The position numbers and the translations under genes were made by a program. Of a stretch of DNA of 64,000 bases, positions 41,618 through 54,300 are shown piece after piece. The first letter of the stretch is position 1, and the number at the start of each line of letters is the position of its first letter. Origin of the DNA: Fallopia convolvulus (taxonomy: Eukaryota; Streptophyta; Magnoliopsida; Caryophyllales; Polygonaceae); the NCBI GenBank assembly GCA_964016875.1, contig OZ024737.1, positions 35,589,683 through 35,653,682 of the forward strand. Reading direction: 5' to 3'. Under the pieces are notes generated by a model. It had not been told where the DNA came from. It did no database searches and worked only from the letters and a program-made list of their open reading frames with translations.

Positions 41618-42988
41618 TGTTAAATTTAATAATTTAAATATTTCTTTAAAAGTAGCAAGTTATTCTTTATTATGAATTTCATAATAATAAACCTAATTTT
41701 AAATGAAATGTTAAATTTAACAAATTTAACAATTTAAATATCTTCTCCAATCCTCCTCCATCTTGACCTCTCCTTCATCCAATCACCCTTCTTCATACAC
41801 CACCTTCTCTTCCACCAATCAATTTTTACAAAGCCATCCTCCACCTCACCAAAGGAGAAGCTTCCAAGCCCTTCTCCTCCATTATAAAAAGGAGGTCTTG
41901 AGCAAGAAGAAGAGGGCACACAATCCTCTCATTTTCCATTCAATTTCGTCCTAAATTCAAGCCTAGAAATCCTAAATTATTTTTTTTTCTCCAAATCTGA
42001 TTTTTTTCTCAAGAAAATCCACTAAAAACCCTTTCTTCCCTCTTGTTGGCCACCGGACCACCCGCCAATAGGTCGACCACCACTCGCCGCCGTCGCTGGA
42101 GCCATCAGGGGTCGCGCCGCCCTCCACCGCCAGTCGGCCATTGCTCGTCCGTCGTTTCATTGATTCTTTGAGTTACTTAAAAAGAAATAGGTGGAAGAAA
42201 GAAGAAGGTGGGCTTGTCTTGGGTTATTTTTGGGCTATTTTTTGGCTGAGTTGTAGGCCCATAAGTCACAAAACTTTAACCCATGAGCTTTCTTATTTTA
42301 GGAAAAAGGAGAAGAAGCCCAATTTAGCCCATCTCGTTTTCCATGCCAAATTTCGTCATGTTAACTCTCGGTATAATTCCTGACTCGTAATTTTTGTTAA
42401 TATCTTTTTATAAAAAAATTTTTACATATAAATAATATTTATTTTAAATTATTTGAATAAATATTACAAGTGGGCTAATAAAAAAGGAATTTATGAAATA
42501 AATTCATTTGCATGCCCATCTAGCAAAAATATTGGACTTTAGGAAGCTCAAACCGAAGGTTTGAAGACAAAGGTCAAGGATTTGAGGGAAGGAATGTCAA
42601 TGACGTTTTTCAAGCATTTCGCTTACAATTTGGCCCCCACGTGGCGTTTCAAGAACTGTAACTTTTATTTCCGTTGTTTGACTTTATCATATAATGCCTC
42701 TTTGGAACATTGAAGTTGTAATAACAATATTTAAAGTCTCATGTGTTGAGTGCCTTTGATATTTATGCATTATCTTCGAATTTCTGCAATTTTATTTGAG
42801 TTTAATTACTTTAAAAGCCTTTATCATATAATACCTTCTTGAAAATCCGTCCGGGGTAAGGGTGCGTACATCTCGACCCCCAGTCTCATGTGTTGTTGTT
42901 GTACTTTAAAAGCCTTGGGTGACTTCGGATGGTAAAATCCGAGGTCACTGGCGATAATACTCATCGTTGCAAAAATAGGGGTGTTACA
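41618..42988 (+). mobile_element. Probable solo LTR of a gypsy-type element
   Basis: Starts TGTTAAATTTAA and ends GGGTGTTACA, with a TATA-like TTATAAAAAGGAGG at 41883-41896 and a following CCTAAATTCAAGCCTAGAAATCC leader-like stretch. The start could instead be 41709. No matching partner LTR, primer site or flanking duplication was found, so the solo LTR call is tentative. A small SINE is nested at 42822-42901. Confidence 0.45.
42807..42916 (+). mobile_element. Truncated TS-type SINE with 15-bp target duplication
   Basis: TACTTTAAAAGCCTT occurs perfectly at 42807-42821 and 42902-42916. The 80-bp insert contains GGGGTAAGGGTGCGTACAT..CGACCCCC and a terminal TTGTTGTTG tail. These are features of the 3' part of TS SINEs of asterid plants. 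The 5' part is truncated. Confidence 0.75.
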
Positions 42989-44530
42989 ATCCAAAATAAG
43001 AACCATCAAAAGCCGCTAAAGCACCACAACCATGCCTAGCAATCAAAGCCCAAACTCAGTTCCCAATCTCAGTGAGGTACATACGTCAAACTGGAGGTTA
43101 GCCTGAAGAAGGAGAGTGAGAACCAGACAATTGAAAAGGCATGGGCCAAACCTGCACAAAGCAAACATAAGACTAACAAAAGGGGAAGGAAAACCAGCAT
43201 GAACAAGCCCAACCAAAAAACAACCCAAAAGCCCAACGGGCCAAAACAAACCAAATCGGGCCAAAGCCCACACCAACAAAAAACAGCAACAACACTAACA
43301 CAAACGCACAAAGCCACGTAACTACAAAAGTAACCAAAGCCAACCAAAGGAGGAGAGGGGCCCATGTCATAAACATCATCACAACAAGCTTAAAGAAACG
43401 TGGCCAGCAACAACAGCCCGACGACAAGGAAATACACAAGGTCGGCCGTGAACAAAACATCGAGAACGCGTTGAACATGCATCATCAGCAGCAACAAGGT
43501 CCATCAAAAAGCCAAGGAGAACCGGCAACCGTTGGTCAACGCAAGAGGCCAATTAGATACACGATATTCGTCAGTGGACAAATGAGGTCAAGAGCAACGA
43601 CAACGATAAGGAAGAATCAATCCCACTGTTCTAGAGTCGCAAATGGACCTCCGTTCTAGGGAAGACAACAAAATAAAAAAAGGCCCAAAGGCCAAGCGGA
43701 AAAAGAGATTCAAACACCAAACCAAATCGGACAAAACAGGGGAAGAGATTGGAGTAGTTGGACACGAAAAATCGCGGGTAGATCCAACACCCACCCAACT
43801 TCTATGGGCAAATTAAATGACCAGAGACCCCTAACAAAAGTACCGGCAAACCGATAATTTCAATAGTCCCAAAGAAACAGCCAAAATTTTGGCTAAAGTC
43901 TTTCTTTAACAAACTCAAGCCTTCTCGTCGAAAAAACACTTAACTTCTCAACATAATAGAACGCCTTATTGACGCCTTCTCGGCATAGTCGTTGGAAAAA
44001 AGTTCCTTAAACTACTAGAAGTGAGAAAAGGGCTCTCCCTTCTCTCTAGAAGTGAGAAAGTCTTAATATGATTGTTGCCCATATTTACACAAACAATCAT
44101 ATATCATATTAAGTCTTAATATGAAATCTTGTATACGGGTTAATTGCAATCAATATACCATGTATACACAAACAATATAAGCTCATTATATTAAATCTTG
44201 TATATAGGTTGTTGTAATCAATATATCATGTATACAATATGTCACTCCATACCACTACAATATTAGTATTATTAGATCCTATCTCTCTATATATATGATG
44301 ACAGAAGTCCAACTTGACTCGAAATCTTTTGGGTCAATTAAAAAGTTCAGGTTATTTTGGGTTTGTATTCTCAATTTGTTTGTGAATTACGTTCGATCCA
44401 TATTTGGTTTCAGGAAATCCAATACCCTCAAATTAGTTAGATATATCATATTTTGAATTTTTTATCAATACAATGGCTTGCAGTTATTGGAAGCTAATTA
44501 GGTAATTTTAGCAAATTTATGTGGATCACG
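42989..44530. other. Unclassified repeat-like DNA
   Basis: 43050-43850 is GC-richer, CCAAA/GGGCC-rich low-complexity sequence. Its minus-strand frames are W/F/L-rich and look non-coding. 43850-44530 is AT-rich. It may be an untranslated part of a LINE, but I see no diagnostic motif. Confidence 0.4.
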
Positions 44531-44534
44531 TAGT

Positions 44535-44730
44535 TTTTTTTTATAGGGTAAGGATTAGGGTCGCCACAAGTAATACTTGGGCGAGCCTAGAGCATCCACT
44601 AGGGATGAGAACTGATTGCTAACCAATTCTAAAGAAAAAGGATAAATTGTTGTCCAAGAATTCGAAACGGTGACCTCGGGGTACTACCCCAAAGGCCAAA
44701 CCGTTGAACCAAATGCTCGAAGGCGTGAAT
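44535..44730 (-). mobile_element. SINE copy, same family as 30738-30900
   Basis: Plus strand: T-run, ATAGGGTAAGGATTAGGGT, AGTAATACTTGGGCGAGCCTAGAGCA, then ACGGTGACCTCGGGGTACTACCCC and a CCAAACCG end. Read on the minus strand it has the poly(A)-tailed SINE layout. Confidence 0.6.
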
Positions 44731-45309
44731 CACGTAGGTTATATGCAATGGAAATGGTATCGAAAGCTAAAACAACATTGGTTATATTTTAAAATCACAT
44801 GAATTTAAAAACCTCATGAGCAAGCGTTAAATAATATTTTTACGGACAAGAATTTAAATTCTCATAAATTACACTTCTTACAAAATGGGGGAATTGCAAT
44901 TATCAAGATGGATGGGTGGGTAAGATTCAATTTCTCCATTTTTATTTAAAATCTTTTTACTTTTATAAATTACAATTTTTTTTTTATTTATCCTTAGGTT
45001 GTATTATTATTTTTTTAGTAATAAGGGTTTATAGTAAATTTAAATAATTTTTAGGATTTTTCACCTGCTAGTCTGCTACCAAACAATTGAAGCAATTTAA
45101 TTGATAATTGGTGGCTAATTAATGATAACCGAACACATTTTAGCAAATGCATGAAATTTAACATTCGGAAATTGCATTTCATAGGATTAAATTGCTAGAA
45201 ATTTTACTTCCAACATTTAACCAAACGATCACTTAGACATTATTTTCAATTGATATTGAATAATTGCTTAGCGTAGAAAGTTAAAGGAACTCGATCAATC
45301 ATAATTAGA

Positions 45310-45880
45310 CATATTGATTGGGTCGGGTCGGTCGGGTTCGGATTCGGGTTCGAGTTCAAACGGATTCGGGTCAATTGGGTTACTGATTAAATTAGGTCAG
45401 GTCATGACCGGTTATCGGGCGGGTTCGGATTGACCAGTGGGTCAATGACAAAAAATTTATTTTTCAATTATTATTAAAATAAGTTTAAATAATAATATAA
45501 AAATAATAAATTATATTAATTGATGTTTTAAAATCTAATTTAGAATAATTTTCCTAAACCAATATTTAAAATATATTAAAATATAAATTCTAGGGTGTTT
45601 TTAGCGGGAATAAGTTTTCATTTCCCGCTATTGTACACTGTCGGGAATTAGAGGAATGAAATATGCAATAATAATAGTTACAATATATGACACATTATAA
45701 AATCATCGTAATAAAATTTGACCCAGCGGGTTGAACCCGACCCTAACCCAAAAATTTTCGGGTTAGCGGGTTCGGTTTATTTTGGGTTTCGGATTTAAAT
45801 TTTCGGGTCGTAATCCAGAAAAAATCGGACGGTTCGGGTCAGGTTATCGAGTCGGGTTATGTTTTGATAGGTCTAATGAT
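45310..45880. repeat. CGGGTT/CGGATT-rich dispersed repeat
   Basis: Both ends are dense in GGGTTCGG, CGGGTC and TTCGGGTT words (45320-45440 and 45720-45865), around an AT-rich centre. The right part also carries AACCCGACCCTAACCC in inverse orientation, so the block is partly inverted-repeat. No coding sequence; probably a non-autonomous transposon. It is not telomeric. Confidence 0.45.
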
Positions 45881-46073
45881 AATGCAACTAGTATTAATAT
45901 CAGACATCAAGAAAACAATGACATGATGAATATATCGATGTTACAAATCAAAAGTTTTTTTTTTTTGGTCGAAGGAAAAATCGAAAGAATTGATTCTGCC
46001 GTTTTTAGACTTATTATTCTCCCATAATTAAGCTGAATTACGTAAGAGAATGGTATCAATTGTCGTCCTCTTC

Positions 46074-49000
46074 TTAGCAGGGATTGATGTAGGAGGGAGG
46101 CCTTATGCTTGTAGCCCGTGTGGGCCCGTTCTTGACAATCACCACGGTGTCCATGCCCCAGCTTGCATGCCTCTCCAGATGACAATGCATGAACCAAACC
46201 CCTGTTTCACAATTAATGCTTCAACTTCTTAGCTTGGTACAATAGCAATGAAGAATTAAGAAGTGATCATGATTATTATTGATACTCACCGGGGTTGTCA
46301 GCTCTGAACCTGATGGCAGTCCAACCATTCAGTGGCACTCCAACGGTATTAATCTCGGGCGGATCCTCCAAATTATACCCTTTTGGATGAACCTTGTCAT
46401 CAAATATTCCATTCCCCCAACCCACTTGGTAGAAGCTATACCCATGCAAGTGCAAGGGGTGATTCTCGGCGCCGTTCAACACATTCGTCCCCTGGAAAAC
46501 GATCTCCATCGTCGTGTTGTACTCCACCACGATCACCCTGGTCCCGTTCAAGTCCGACATCGTGAAGTTGTCCACCATGGGCGACATCGTGTAGTTGAAC
46601 ACCAAAGGCGGGTTGTCGGGGAAGTCCGTCTTGTAGACGCCTTTAAGATGCTTCCAATAGGCTTGGAGGACGTCGGTGCTCGGGGAGTCGAACGTCACGT
46701 TGTTAAGGCTCCCCGAGAACCGGTCGTTGTTGGGGCCGGAGCAGTTCTTGCCCTCCCCGCAAGGTATGGTCCCGACGGACACGGTCATCACGATCCGCCT
46801 CTCGACCGTCTTGGGGACGTCGACGCAGTGCGCCTTGTCGTTTAGGGCACGGAAGCGACGGGTGAAGGCGAGGGCGGCCTCGGTGTTGTTGTAGTAGGGG
46901 AGCGTGGGTAGAGAGGCGTTGACCGGGTTGACCTGGCCCGTGTATTGGACGATGGCTGTGGTTGTTGCGTTGGAGAAGCCGTTGACGGCGTAGGCTCGAG
47001 ACGCCATGTAGTGGGTGCCGCCGTGCTTCTGGTCGGCCACGAGGAGGACGTCCATGGTTTGGCCCGGGGTGATCATGATGTAGTTGGTGGAGATGGGTTT
47101 TACGTAGGCGGCGTCGATGCCCACCACCACCAGCTTGTGGTTGGCCACCATGAAGAACATCTCTTCGTTCATGACCGCGTTTATGATGCGTAAGAGGTAT
47201 GTTTTTCCATAGTCCACCGTCAGTCTAAACATGTCTGCATGTGTATATACATATGTTAATGAACATAGTACATTTTTAATGAACAATTATGAATTAATAG
47301 TTACCGACTTATTAAATGAATTTACAGAATTAATTACCCTTTGTGGAGCATGGTTGTGTGTCCCCAGGTTGGCCGTTGATGGTAAACGCATCTGAGAGGG
47401 TGGGTTCTCCTCCATTTGCCAAAGCATCTCGAATGATTTGCATCACATCTCCCTTGAACCAGGAACCTGCATGCATGCAAATACACTTGTATCTATATAA
47501 ACACAAACAAACAATATCAATACTCCGTATAATGACATGTGATCGAATATACGTACCAAGAATAATCGGGATCTCCGCATTAGGCTTCCTAGGATATGGA
47601 TATTGTGTCCCCAACTTAGGATACACAAAAATTGGACCGTGGACAGTGGCACGAGTCCAGTCGCTATGGGCATGCCACCAAAGGGTTCCTTCTTCTTCGG
47701 AGAGTATGATATCGTAAGTGAAGTTGGCCCCTGGCTTGATAGGGCACTGTGTTATGTACTCGGGTCCGTCTGACCATGGGTTCCTGGGTTGCTTTACCCC
47801 GTGCCTGTTAATCGATCGAGCGTATGTACGTTAATGATCGATCTATTAACATCTGATCATATATAATCTAAGGTACGTACGTGGTGCATAGCAATAGATC
47901 GAGCACGTTCCCAGCAATATTGCTAGCTATATGAACAAATTTCTTATATATGTTGGTAGTTGGTACATAATATCAACTATAGTCAGGCTTTTGAACCATG
48001 ATGCGGTTTCAATTGAGTACCTCGGAACTCGGAAGACGTTTGACCTTTAGAGGAAATAGTACCCATGCCCCCGCTTTGAAAACTAGTTTAAAATTTGTCT
48101 TGATTTTCCATGAACGTGGCCAGAAATATATGGAAGAAAAACTGATTATAACGTGTTCAGCATGAAGGCCACCTCCCATGTGGCCACCTAAAACTAGGAA
48201 CAAAATTAGATTTTCAAGTTACAAAAACCTAAATAGCCCTATCAACATTGTTCAATGTACGTAATTAGGTTTCTTTTATTTTTTTTGTCAAGAGTTTGAG
48301 GACTTAACCGCTTGATTAGATGTCCGAAGACGTTATTAGATTTCTTATACTTGGAAAACATTAGTAGTACATACTACATACTAACCAATGAATGGTGACT
48401 CCATATGTGCCTTGATTATGCACGTTGACTTTAATGTGCTCTCCTTGGTGGAGGGATAGAGCTGGCCCCGGAAACATCCCGTTGATTGTTAAGATTTTCT
48501 TTGTGCTACATAACCTGGTGTACGAAGTCTCTTCAACCTGTAATATATATAGATGTCGATCAATTAATAATGCAAACAAAATATGATCAACGGAAATGTA
48601 CGTTTGTTTTCGTGCGTTATCCATCATAATTTATTTCCAAACCTCTCTCAGTTCCAAAAATTATCTATCTGTCTAATTATCTCACCATGAATCTGAAGTT
48701 GTATATCTCTAAACTGATATTAAAATTATTCCACTAAAAACGGGCTTCTAGAACCATATAGATAAAATTCTAGAATTAGATCACTAGGATTATAAGTTCG
48801 ATGGTGCACGCCTTAATATTTTTATAACTAGGAATAAATGGTAGAGGGTCTAATTAGATTAGAAAGATGAAAGGTTGAGATTAAGAAAAAAGTTTTTTTT
48901 TAAAACTTTTTTTATTGATTTATTTCATTTTTTTCCATTGAACTCGAAAAACATAAAATTTTACAAAAATGTTCACATATTTGATGTACATGTTTAAAAT

Positions 49001-49858
49001 ATAACAGCACGAGGTGCACATATAATTATTCTACAAAGTTCAAACACATGCATACGGTCATACATTTGTGTGCAAGATTCTTTTTCTGTAGTTCATGTTC
49101 AGGATTTTGGGGTTATATGTTGCATATGTTTATATAGAATACAAACCAAAAAATAAGATGCAAATTCTCAAATGTATGTACAGTTGACTTGGGCTTTGAT
49201 TGCTTAAAAAAATGTTCGTAAATATGGTTGTTAGAAGAACTGAACCTCCAATCATTTGGTTTAGGAATCAGCAAAGTAATAGTTTTGATTCACGTACCAC
49301 ATGAACCTCCAAACATTTGATATATAGCACTATAAGTCCACGTACTTCATATGATCTTTCTTGATATACATAAATAAAAATAAACATTTCTATATACTCC
49401 GTATTATATTTCAAAGAGGATACAGTTGGTGATTATATACGTAATTAGGGTTTTTAACACTTCCAAAACATTGTCGATCATTGGTTTGACTTGATAAAAC
49501 CAATACATACACATACATGGCACGGCACAGGTTTTAGATGTGTATACATGCAATATCAAATTGAGCAAAATGTACATGATCACATGTAAATATATATGCA
49601 TTTTTTGATCTTAGCGTAGCATGCCTAGCCTAACAGTAACAAGCAACACTATATTCATAAGTAATATTATTGGTTTATGGTTAGTTGAAGCCATATATAT
49701 ACTCTTAAAAAACAAGACTAATTAAGATGGAGGATATTAGATTGATTGAATATACTTACCACCCAATCTAGTGTACGAACTTCCCCATGGGCTTTGCATA
49801 CAGCAAGCACATTTACCAAAACCACGACCAAAATCCTTAACCTTATACTTGTTCTCAT
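46074..49858 (-). CDS. LAC: Laccase (multicopper oxidase)
   Basis: Six exons: 49858-49760, 48537-48386, 47804-47557, 47466-47338, 47234-46290, 46201-46074. All introns are GT..AG and phases agree, giving 566 aa. A signal peptide (LRILVVVLVNVLAVCKAHG) directs secretion. The four copper-binding motifs are complete: HWHGVKQ, WWHAHSDW, HPLHLHGYSFYQVG and HCHLERHASWGM, which ligate the T1 and T2/T3 coppers. Plant laccases oxidise monolignols or flavonoids in the cell wall with reduction of O2 to water. Length and the six-exon structure are usual. Several N-glycosylation sites are visible. A TATATAAGG on the minus strand at 49942-49950 lies 84 nt upstream of ATG. The subgroup is not assigned. Intron 1 is long (1.2 kb) and AT-rich. 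Confidence 0.96.
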
Positions 49859-49941
49859 TCTCTGGATTTGAATGAAATCTCTAGCCAGCTAGAGAGATGG
49901 TTTTGTAGACTGATTGCTCATCTCCTCCTTTGGACACCGGC

Positions 49942-49950
49942 CCTTATATA
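49942..49950 (-). promoter_or_regulatory. TATA box of the laccase gene
   Basis: TATATAAGG on the minus strand, 84 nt before the start codon. Confidence 0.6.
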
Positions 49951-50425
49951 GTAATGAATAACTAGGTCATGTCTTGAACTCTTGATTGTTTTTATTTTTT
50001 CTATAAAATACTTATATAAAAATATAAAAATTATTGAATTGCGTAAAATGAGCAAATAATAAAATTGGCACGGCTTGCATGCATATAATTTATAATCGTG
50101 GAGTTCATACATGTCAATCAAACGAATTGACAAAATATAATCATATACTATCAATTATTGAAGGGCAACTTCTCAACTTGTGATTTTTAATTTATCAATC
50201 TATTTTTAGGTGAGGCGTTTAATTTTGATTTAATTTGTATAAGATTATTATGTATAAAATGTGTTGGAAAATTGACTATTTTCTTGGATTTTGATGATAA
50301 AAAATTCTATGAATTTTATAATTTGTATTTGGAAGAATTTCAACTGTAAAACAAAGAAAAAAAATACATAAAAGCTAAGAAGCGCAAAATCTCAATAGAG
50401 GAAAACAAGAAGTGAATTTATGTTC
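49951..50425. other. AT-rich intergenic
   Basis: No gene. 50265-50365 (GGAAAATTGACT..GATTTTGATGATAAAAAA..TTGTATTTGGAAG) resembles 55055-55155, so both belong to a dispersed repeat. Confidence 0.45.
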
Positions 50426-50430
50426 ATTTT

Positions 50431-50520
50431 TTTTATAAGGAAAGAAATTAGGGTAACCACTAACAAACTAGTGGTCGCCCTAGGGCATCTTGTCAGATGA
50501 GAGTATGCAAATCTGAATCA
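50431..50520 (-). mobile_element. Partial SINE copy
   Basis: A T-run then ATAAGGAAAGAAATTAGGGTAACCAC and GTCGCCCTAGGGCATC, similar to the head of the SINEs at 30738 and 44535. Confidence 0.35.
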
Positions 50521-50689
50521 ACTGCAAGCGGGATAGAGGAGACCCGTCGGAAGGAACTAGCCATGAAGTCCGCCACAGAAATTGCACTCATAGAAGACGT
50601 GAGAAATACTCCAATCTTGGAACCGGGCAAGAAAACAATTACCGCAACAACTCAATCTCCCATGGGTAGCGTCAGTCACCTAGCACGGC

Positions 50690-51377
50690 CTTGACCAGCT
50701 GCAAATTATTGCCTTCAATCTGGATCTAGGAAATGTCACGACGAATGGCCTCGAGAAGTCCCTGGCGCAAGGCGATAGTCTCGGAGATTAGAACAAAATG
50801 TCGACCAATCAATCCTCCGTCAAAATAGATGGGGGAGCCACCAGGGTCCTTAAGGATGAATGAGAAAGAGGCCACAACATCTGAACAAACCGCACCATCA
50901 AAATTCAACTTAATAAAGTCCCTCTTGGGTTTTACCCACTTAGCAAGCTTTCTCCCTTCCCTAGCTCTTGCGATATATGTAAGTGCGAGAGTTGTTAGTT
51001 TCAGGATTTCCTGCAAGTTTCCATTCTTTAACCTGGTTACGAGTAAACGCGCTTATGTTCATGGCATGATTCAAGTTTTGGCTATTATCAGTGGCAAAAG
51101 TTCTCTTATTTCTAGAGAACCATAGGCTCCACCAGGTGTTTGTGAGGAGTTTGATCCATCTCCTCATTTGTTGTCTTTTTCCTAATTTCTTCAAGGACTT
51201 GGTGTAGTTTTTTTCCGTATGTTAACACCTGATCGACAATTCAAAGTAATTTTGGGCTTAATAATATTTAAGGGTCGCCCTGGTAAGTAGGTATGATAGT
51301 AATATGTGGTTGATGTCTTCAAACTGGTTGTTGCAGGCTTCACAACCTTGTCCTATCAAGATATATATGGTTGGTTG
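50690..51377 (-). pseudogene. LINE (non-LTR) ORF2 C-terminal fragment, RNase H
   Basis: The 50726-51016 frame carries an RNase H fold of plant LINEs (RVT_3): WVKPKRDFIKLNFDGAV, then SFILKDPGGSPIYFDGGLIG and ETIALRQGLLEAI. Upstream on the minus strand WIKLLTNTWWSLWFSRNK (51100-51190) and GCEACNNQFEDINHILL (51290-51370) recall the zf-RVT region. Stops separate the pieces. The hAT element begins right at its upstream edge. Confidence 0.7.
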
Positions 51378-54300
51378 TAGACCTGGGTCTGGTTCCGGAA
51401 TCGGCGGTTCTGGTTTCTTGGAACCATGGAACTGGAACTGGGCATGGGCCGGTTCCCCGGTTCCGGTCCTTGTTCGGTTCCGGCTGGTTCCGCAGTCGAT
51501 TTCTCCCAATTGCGGTCCCGGAACCGAAAATATTAAAATTAAAAAGGAACTGCACCGGAAATATTAAAACTAAAAAAAATTGGGCCGGGAAAATGATCTC
51601 CACGCCGCGATAACGAGTTACACACACCGCAATCGCTTATCTCCAACCGCGATCATGGTTTGGGTGCCGATATCACAGTTTCGCCTTTGTTGAAAAAATA
51701 GAAGGGTCGTGGAGATCAGATCAAGTCATCAAGTCATCAAGGCAATTGTATAAAAAATGAAAAAAATAGAAGGGCCGTGGAGTTCTCTTACCTTTCGATA
51801 TGAAACCTCACTTTGCTCACCATCTACATTGATCCATCAGAATCGGCGGAAGCGCTTTGGGTTTGGGAGTCATCGTCTAGGCTGTTCGAGTCGGAAGTTT
51901 CGGATACCTCCGCCTTTTGTTGACGGATTTCCGCCCTCTTCCAATCACATACGTACACTTGGGCTTCCAAGACATAGGGCTTTAAGCTCGATTGCTTTGC
52001 GTCTAGGACGTGTCCTCCTTCGCTAAATGTTTGCTCTACCAATATTTCAATACGGTCGAGGCACGAACAACAATCACTTGAGCCGCGATCTTGACCAAGG
52101 TTGGGAAAGTCTTCTTGTGGGTCTTCCACCAAGCTAAAATATCAAATTCTTCTTCACCAAACTCAAAGTGGGTTGTTAGATATGTTTCAAACTCCGCATT
52201 CGAGCTCGAATGTCTTGGTCTCTTGGTAAGGCTATGTATAATACTAGCCCCCCACTTTTTAGTAGTACCGAGGCGACTCGAGCTCGAAGAGGATGATGAT
52301 TGTGGAGTTAATGGAGAAGAACTAACACGAGATGAATATTCGGTAACCAATTCCTCAATTGATCTTCTAACTTTATTAAGTATATCCCCAACACTAGCTT
52401 GCTATCATCATTAACGTCCAACTCCAATGCATCATAATAACCATTCAAAAACATTTCTAAACCACTCATCTTAAACCTAGGATCAAACACACAAGCAACA
52501 AGATAAATATCGGGGATAACTTTATAATAGTTCAACCATTGTGTTTCATAGCATCAATAGCACCAGAAAGTTCGGGGAATTTACGCCCCTCACAAAAACC
52601 ACCCACCACATTCAATGCTTCAAAACAAAACAAATGAACACAAGGTTTATAAACATGACTAAAAGTTAATGTTGCATCATGAAATATTTTCAAAACTTCT
52701 AGGATTTTATAACAATAACCCCAAAATTGAGAAATAATGGGATTGTCGGAGAAATATATGGCGACAAAAGAAGTCAAAACATCTTTGTAAGGCATGCATG
52801 CATGAATTAGTTTAAAAGTGGAGTTCCAATGGTAGAAAACATCTTTTGGAAAAGTTCGATGTGGTACATGTTTTTGATCACAAAACGACTTCCAATCACC
52901 GACGGTTTGAGGGTTAGCCCACATACGACTAACAACATATCTAATAGGAGAGATTAAACCCGACATAACATTTAAACCATCTTTGACACATAGATTTAAA
53001 ATATGGTAACACATCTTATATGAAAATACTTCGCTCCAAGAATTGGTTGACAATGCGGAATCAAATCTCGGATTGAAGCGGTGTTGTTAAATGCATTGTC
53101 AAACGAGATAGAAAAAACTCGATGAAGTAGTCTATACTCTTCCAAAATAGTACGAATAATGTTACTAATCATTAAAGCGGTATGAGAAAATCAAATACTC
53201 TATAAGCCAAAACACGTTTTTGCACAACAAAATGATCATCAATAAAACTCGAGCATTCTGTTGATGATCGCGGTTTTTGGTTTTGTAATCTCTTGCCGCA
53301 GAAGGCCGTCGGGTTTGTAATCTCTTGCCGCGATCAGTTTGTTCAACTACAACAAAATGATCATCAATAAAATCTCGGATTGAAGGTTTGTAATCTCTTG
53401 CCGCAGAAGGCCGTCGGGTGGTTTGTAATCTCTTCTCGCAGATGGCGCCAATTGTAGTACCTGAAATTGTCAAAAGACAAAGTACCACAATGGGATCATC
53501 AATACTCTATAAGTCAAAACACGTTTTTCACAACAAATTGATCATTAATAAAATGACATGTTAAACTCATGTATGAATGATTTTGCCAGTGGTCACTCCA
53601 AATATCACTACAAATTGAAACTTTAATATCATTTTGAACAAAAAAATTCACCAATGCCATTTTACGATTTTTATATATTTTCATCACATTTTTTTTACAG
53701 ACTTCCTAGTAATCGGTTTATAAGCGAGTTCTACATGATTAGTCATCCTATTGTTAAATCCTAACTTTTCGGCAAAATTAAATGATAAGTGATCAACACA
53801 AATAGACTCGGAGAAAGCATACATGCTATCATTATGGTTATAAGTAAATAAATGAGGGTTATAATGAGGATATTAAGGGAAGAAGAAGTTGCAAACCCGA
53901 AGAGTTGGGATTGCCCTCACATCGTGACTGACTTGTCGGGGTGTGCTTTCTTCACGTGATTTGACAATGTTTCATAGCCCGATCCCGACAACCATGTGTA
54001 ATGCTTAGGACAATAGTTACAATGAACTTTAAATTTCTTGTTAGATGCATCATAAGCTCTTTTTCGAAAATGTTTTGTAAAAATGTCGGATTTAAGGGTT
54101 GAAGCCGCCTCGGATCCATCCACATCCACATCCACTCCATCATTTTCATCGGGAGTGGACGATCCTGGTTGTACCACATTGGGATCCAAGAAGTTAATAG
54201 GGGTACAATTTCTACATTTGCACCACTCTCTTGTGAGCCAAAAAATTGATCAATATTAAGAAATCCTTCCATTTTCTTAAAATTTAACTACACAAGTAAG

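Noticed and set aside
43043..43478. Overlapping W/F/L-rich minus-strand frames that look like membrane proteins
   Set aside because: Hydrophobicity comes from GGTTTG-type low-complexity DNA; three frames overlap with no consistent start or family.
45310..45880. Interstitial telomere repeat
   Set aside because: The words are CGGGTT/GGGTTCGG, not tandem TTTAGGG, and lack regular period.
46279..47193. Plus-strand open frames across the laccase exon
   Set aside because: Antisense shadows of the large laccase exon; no family features.
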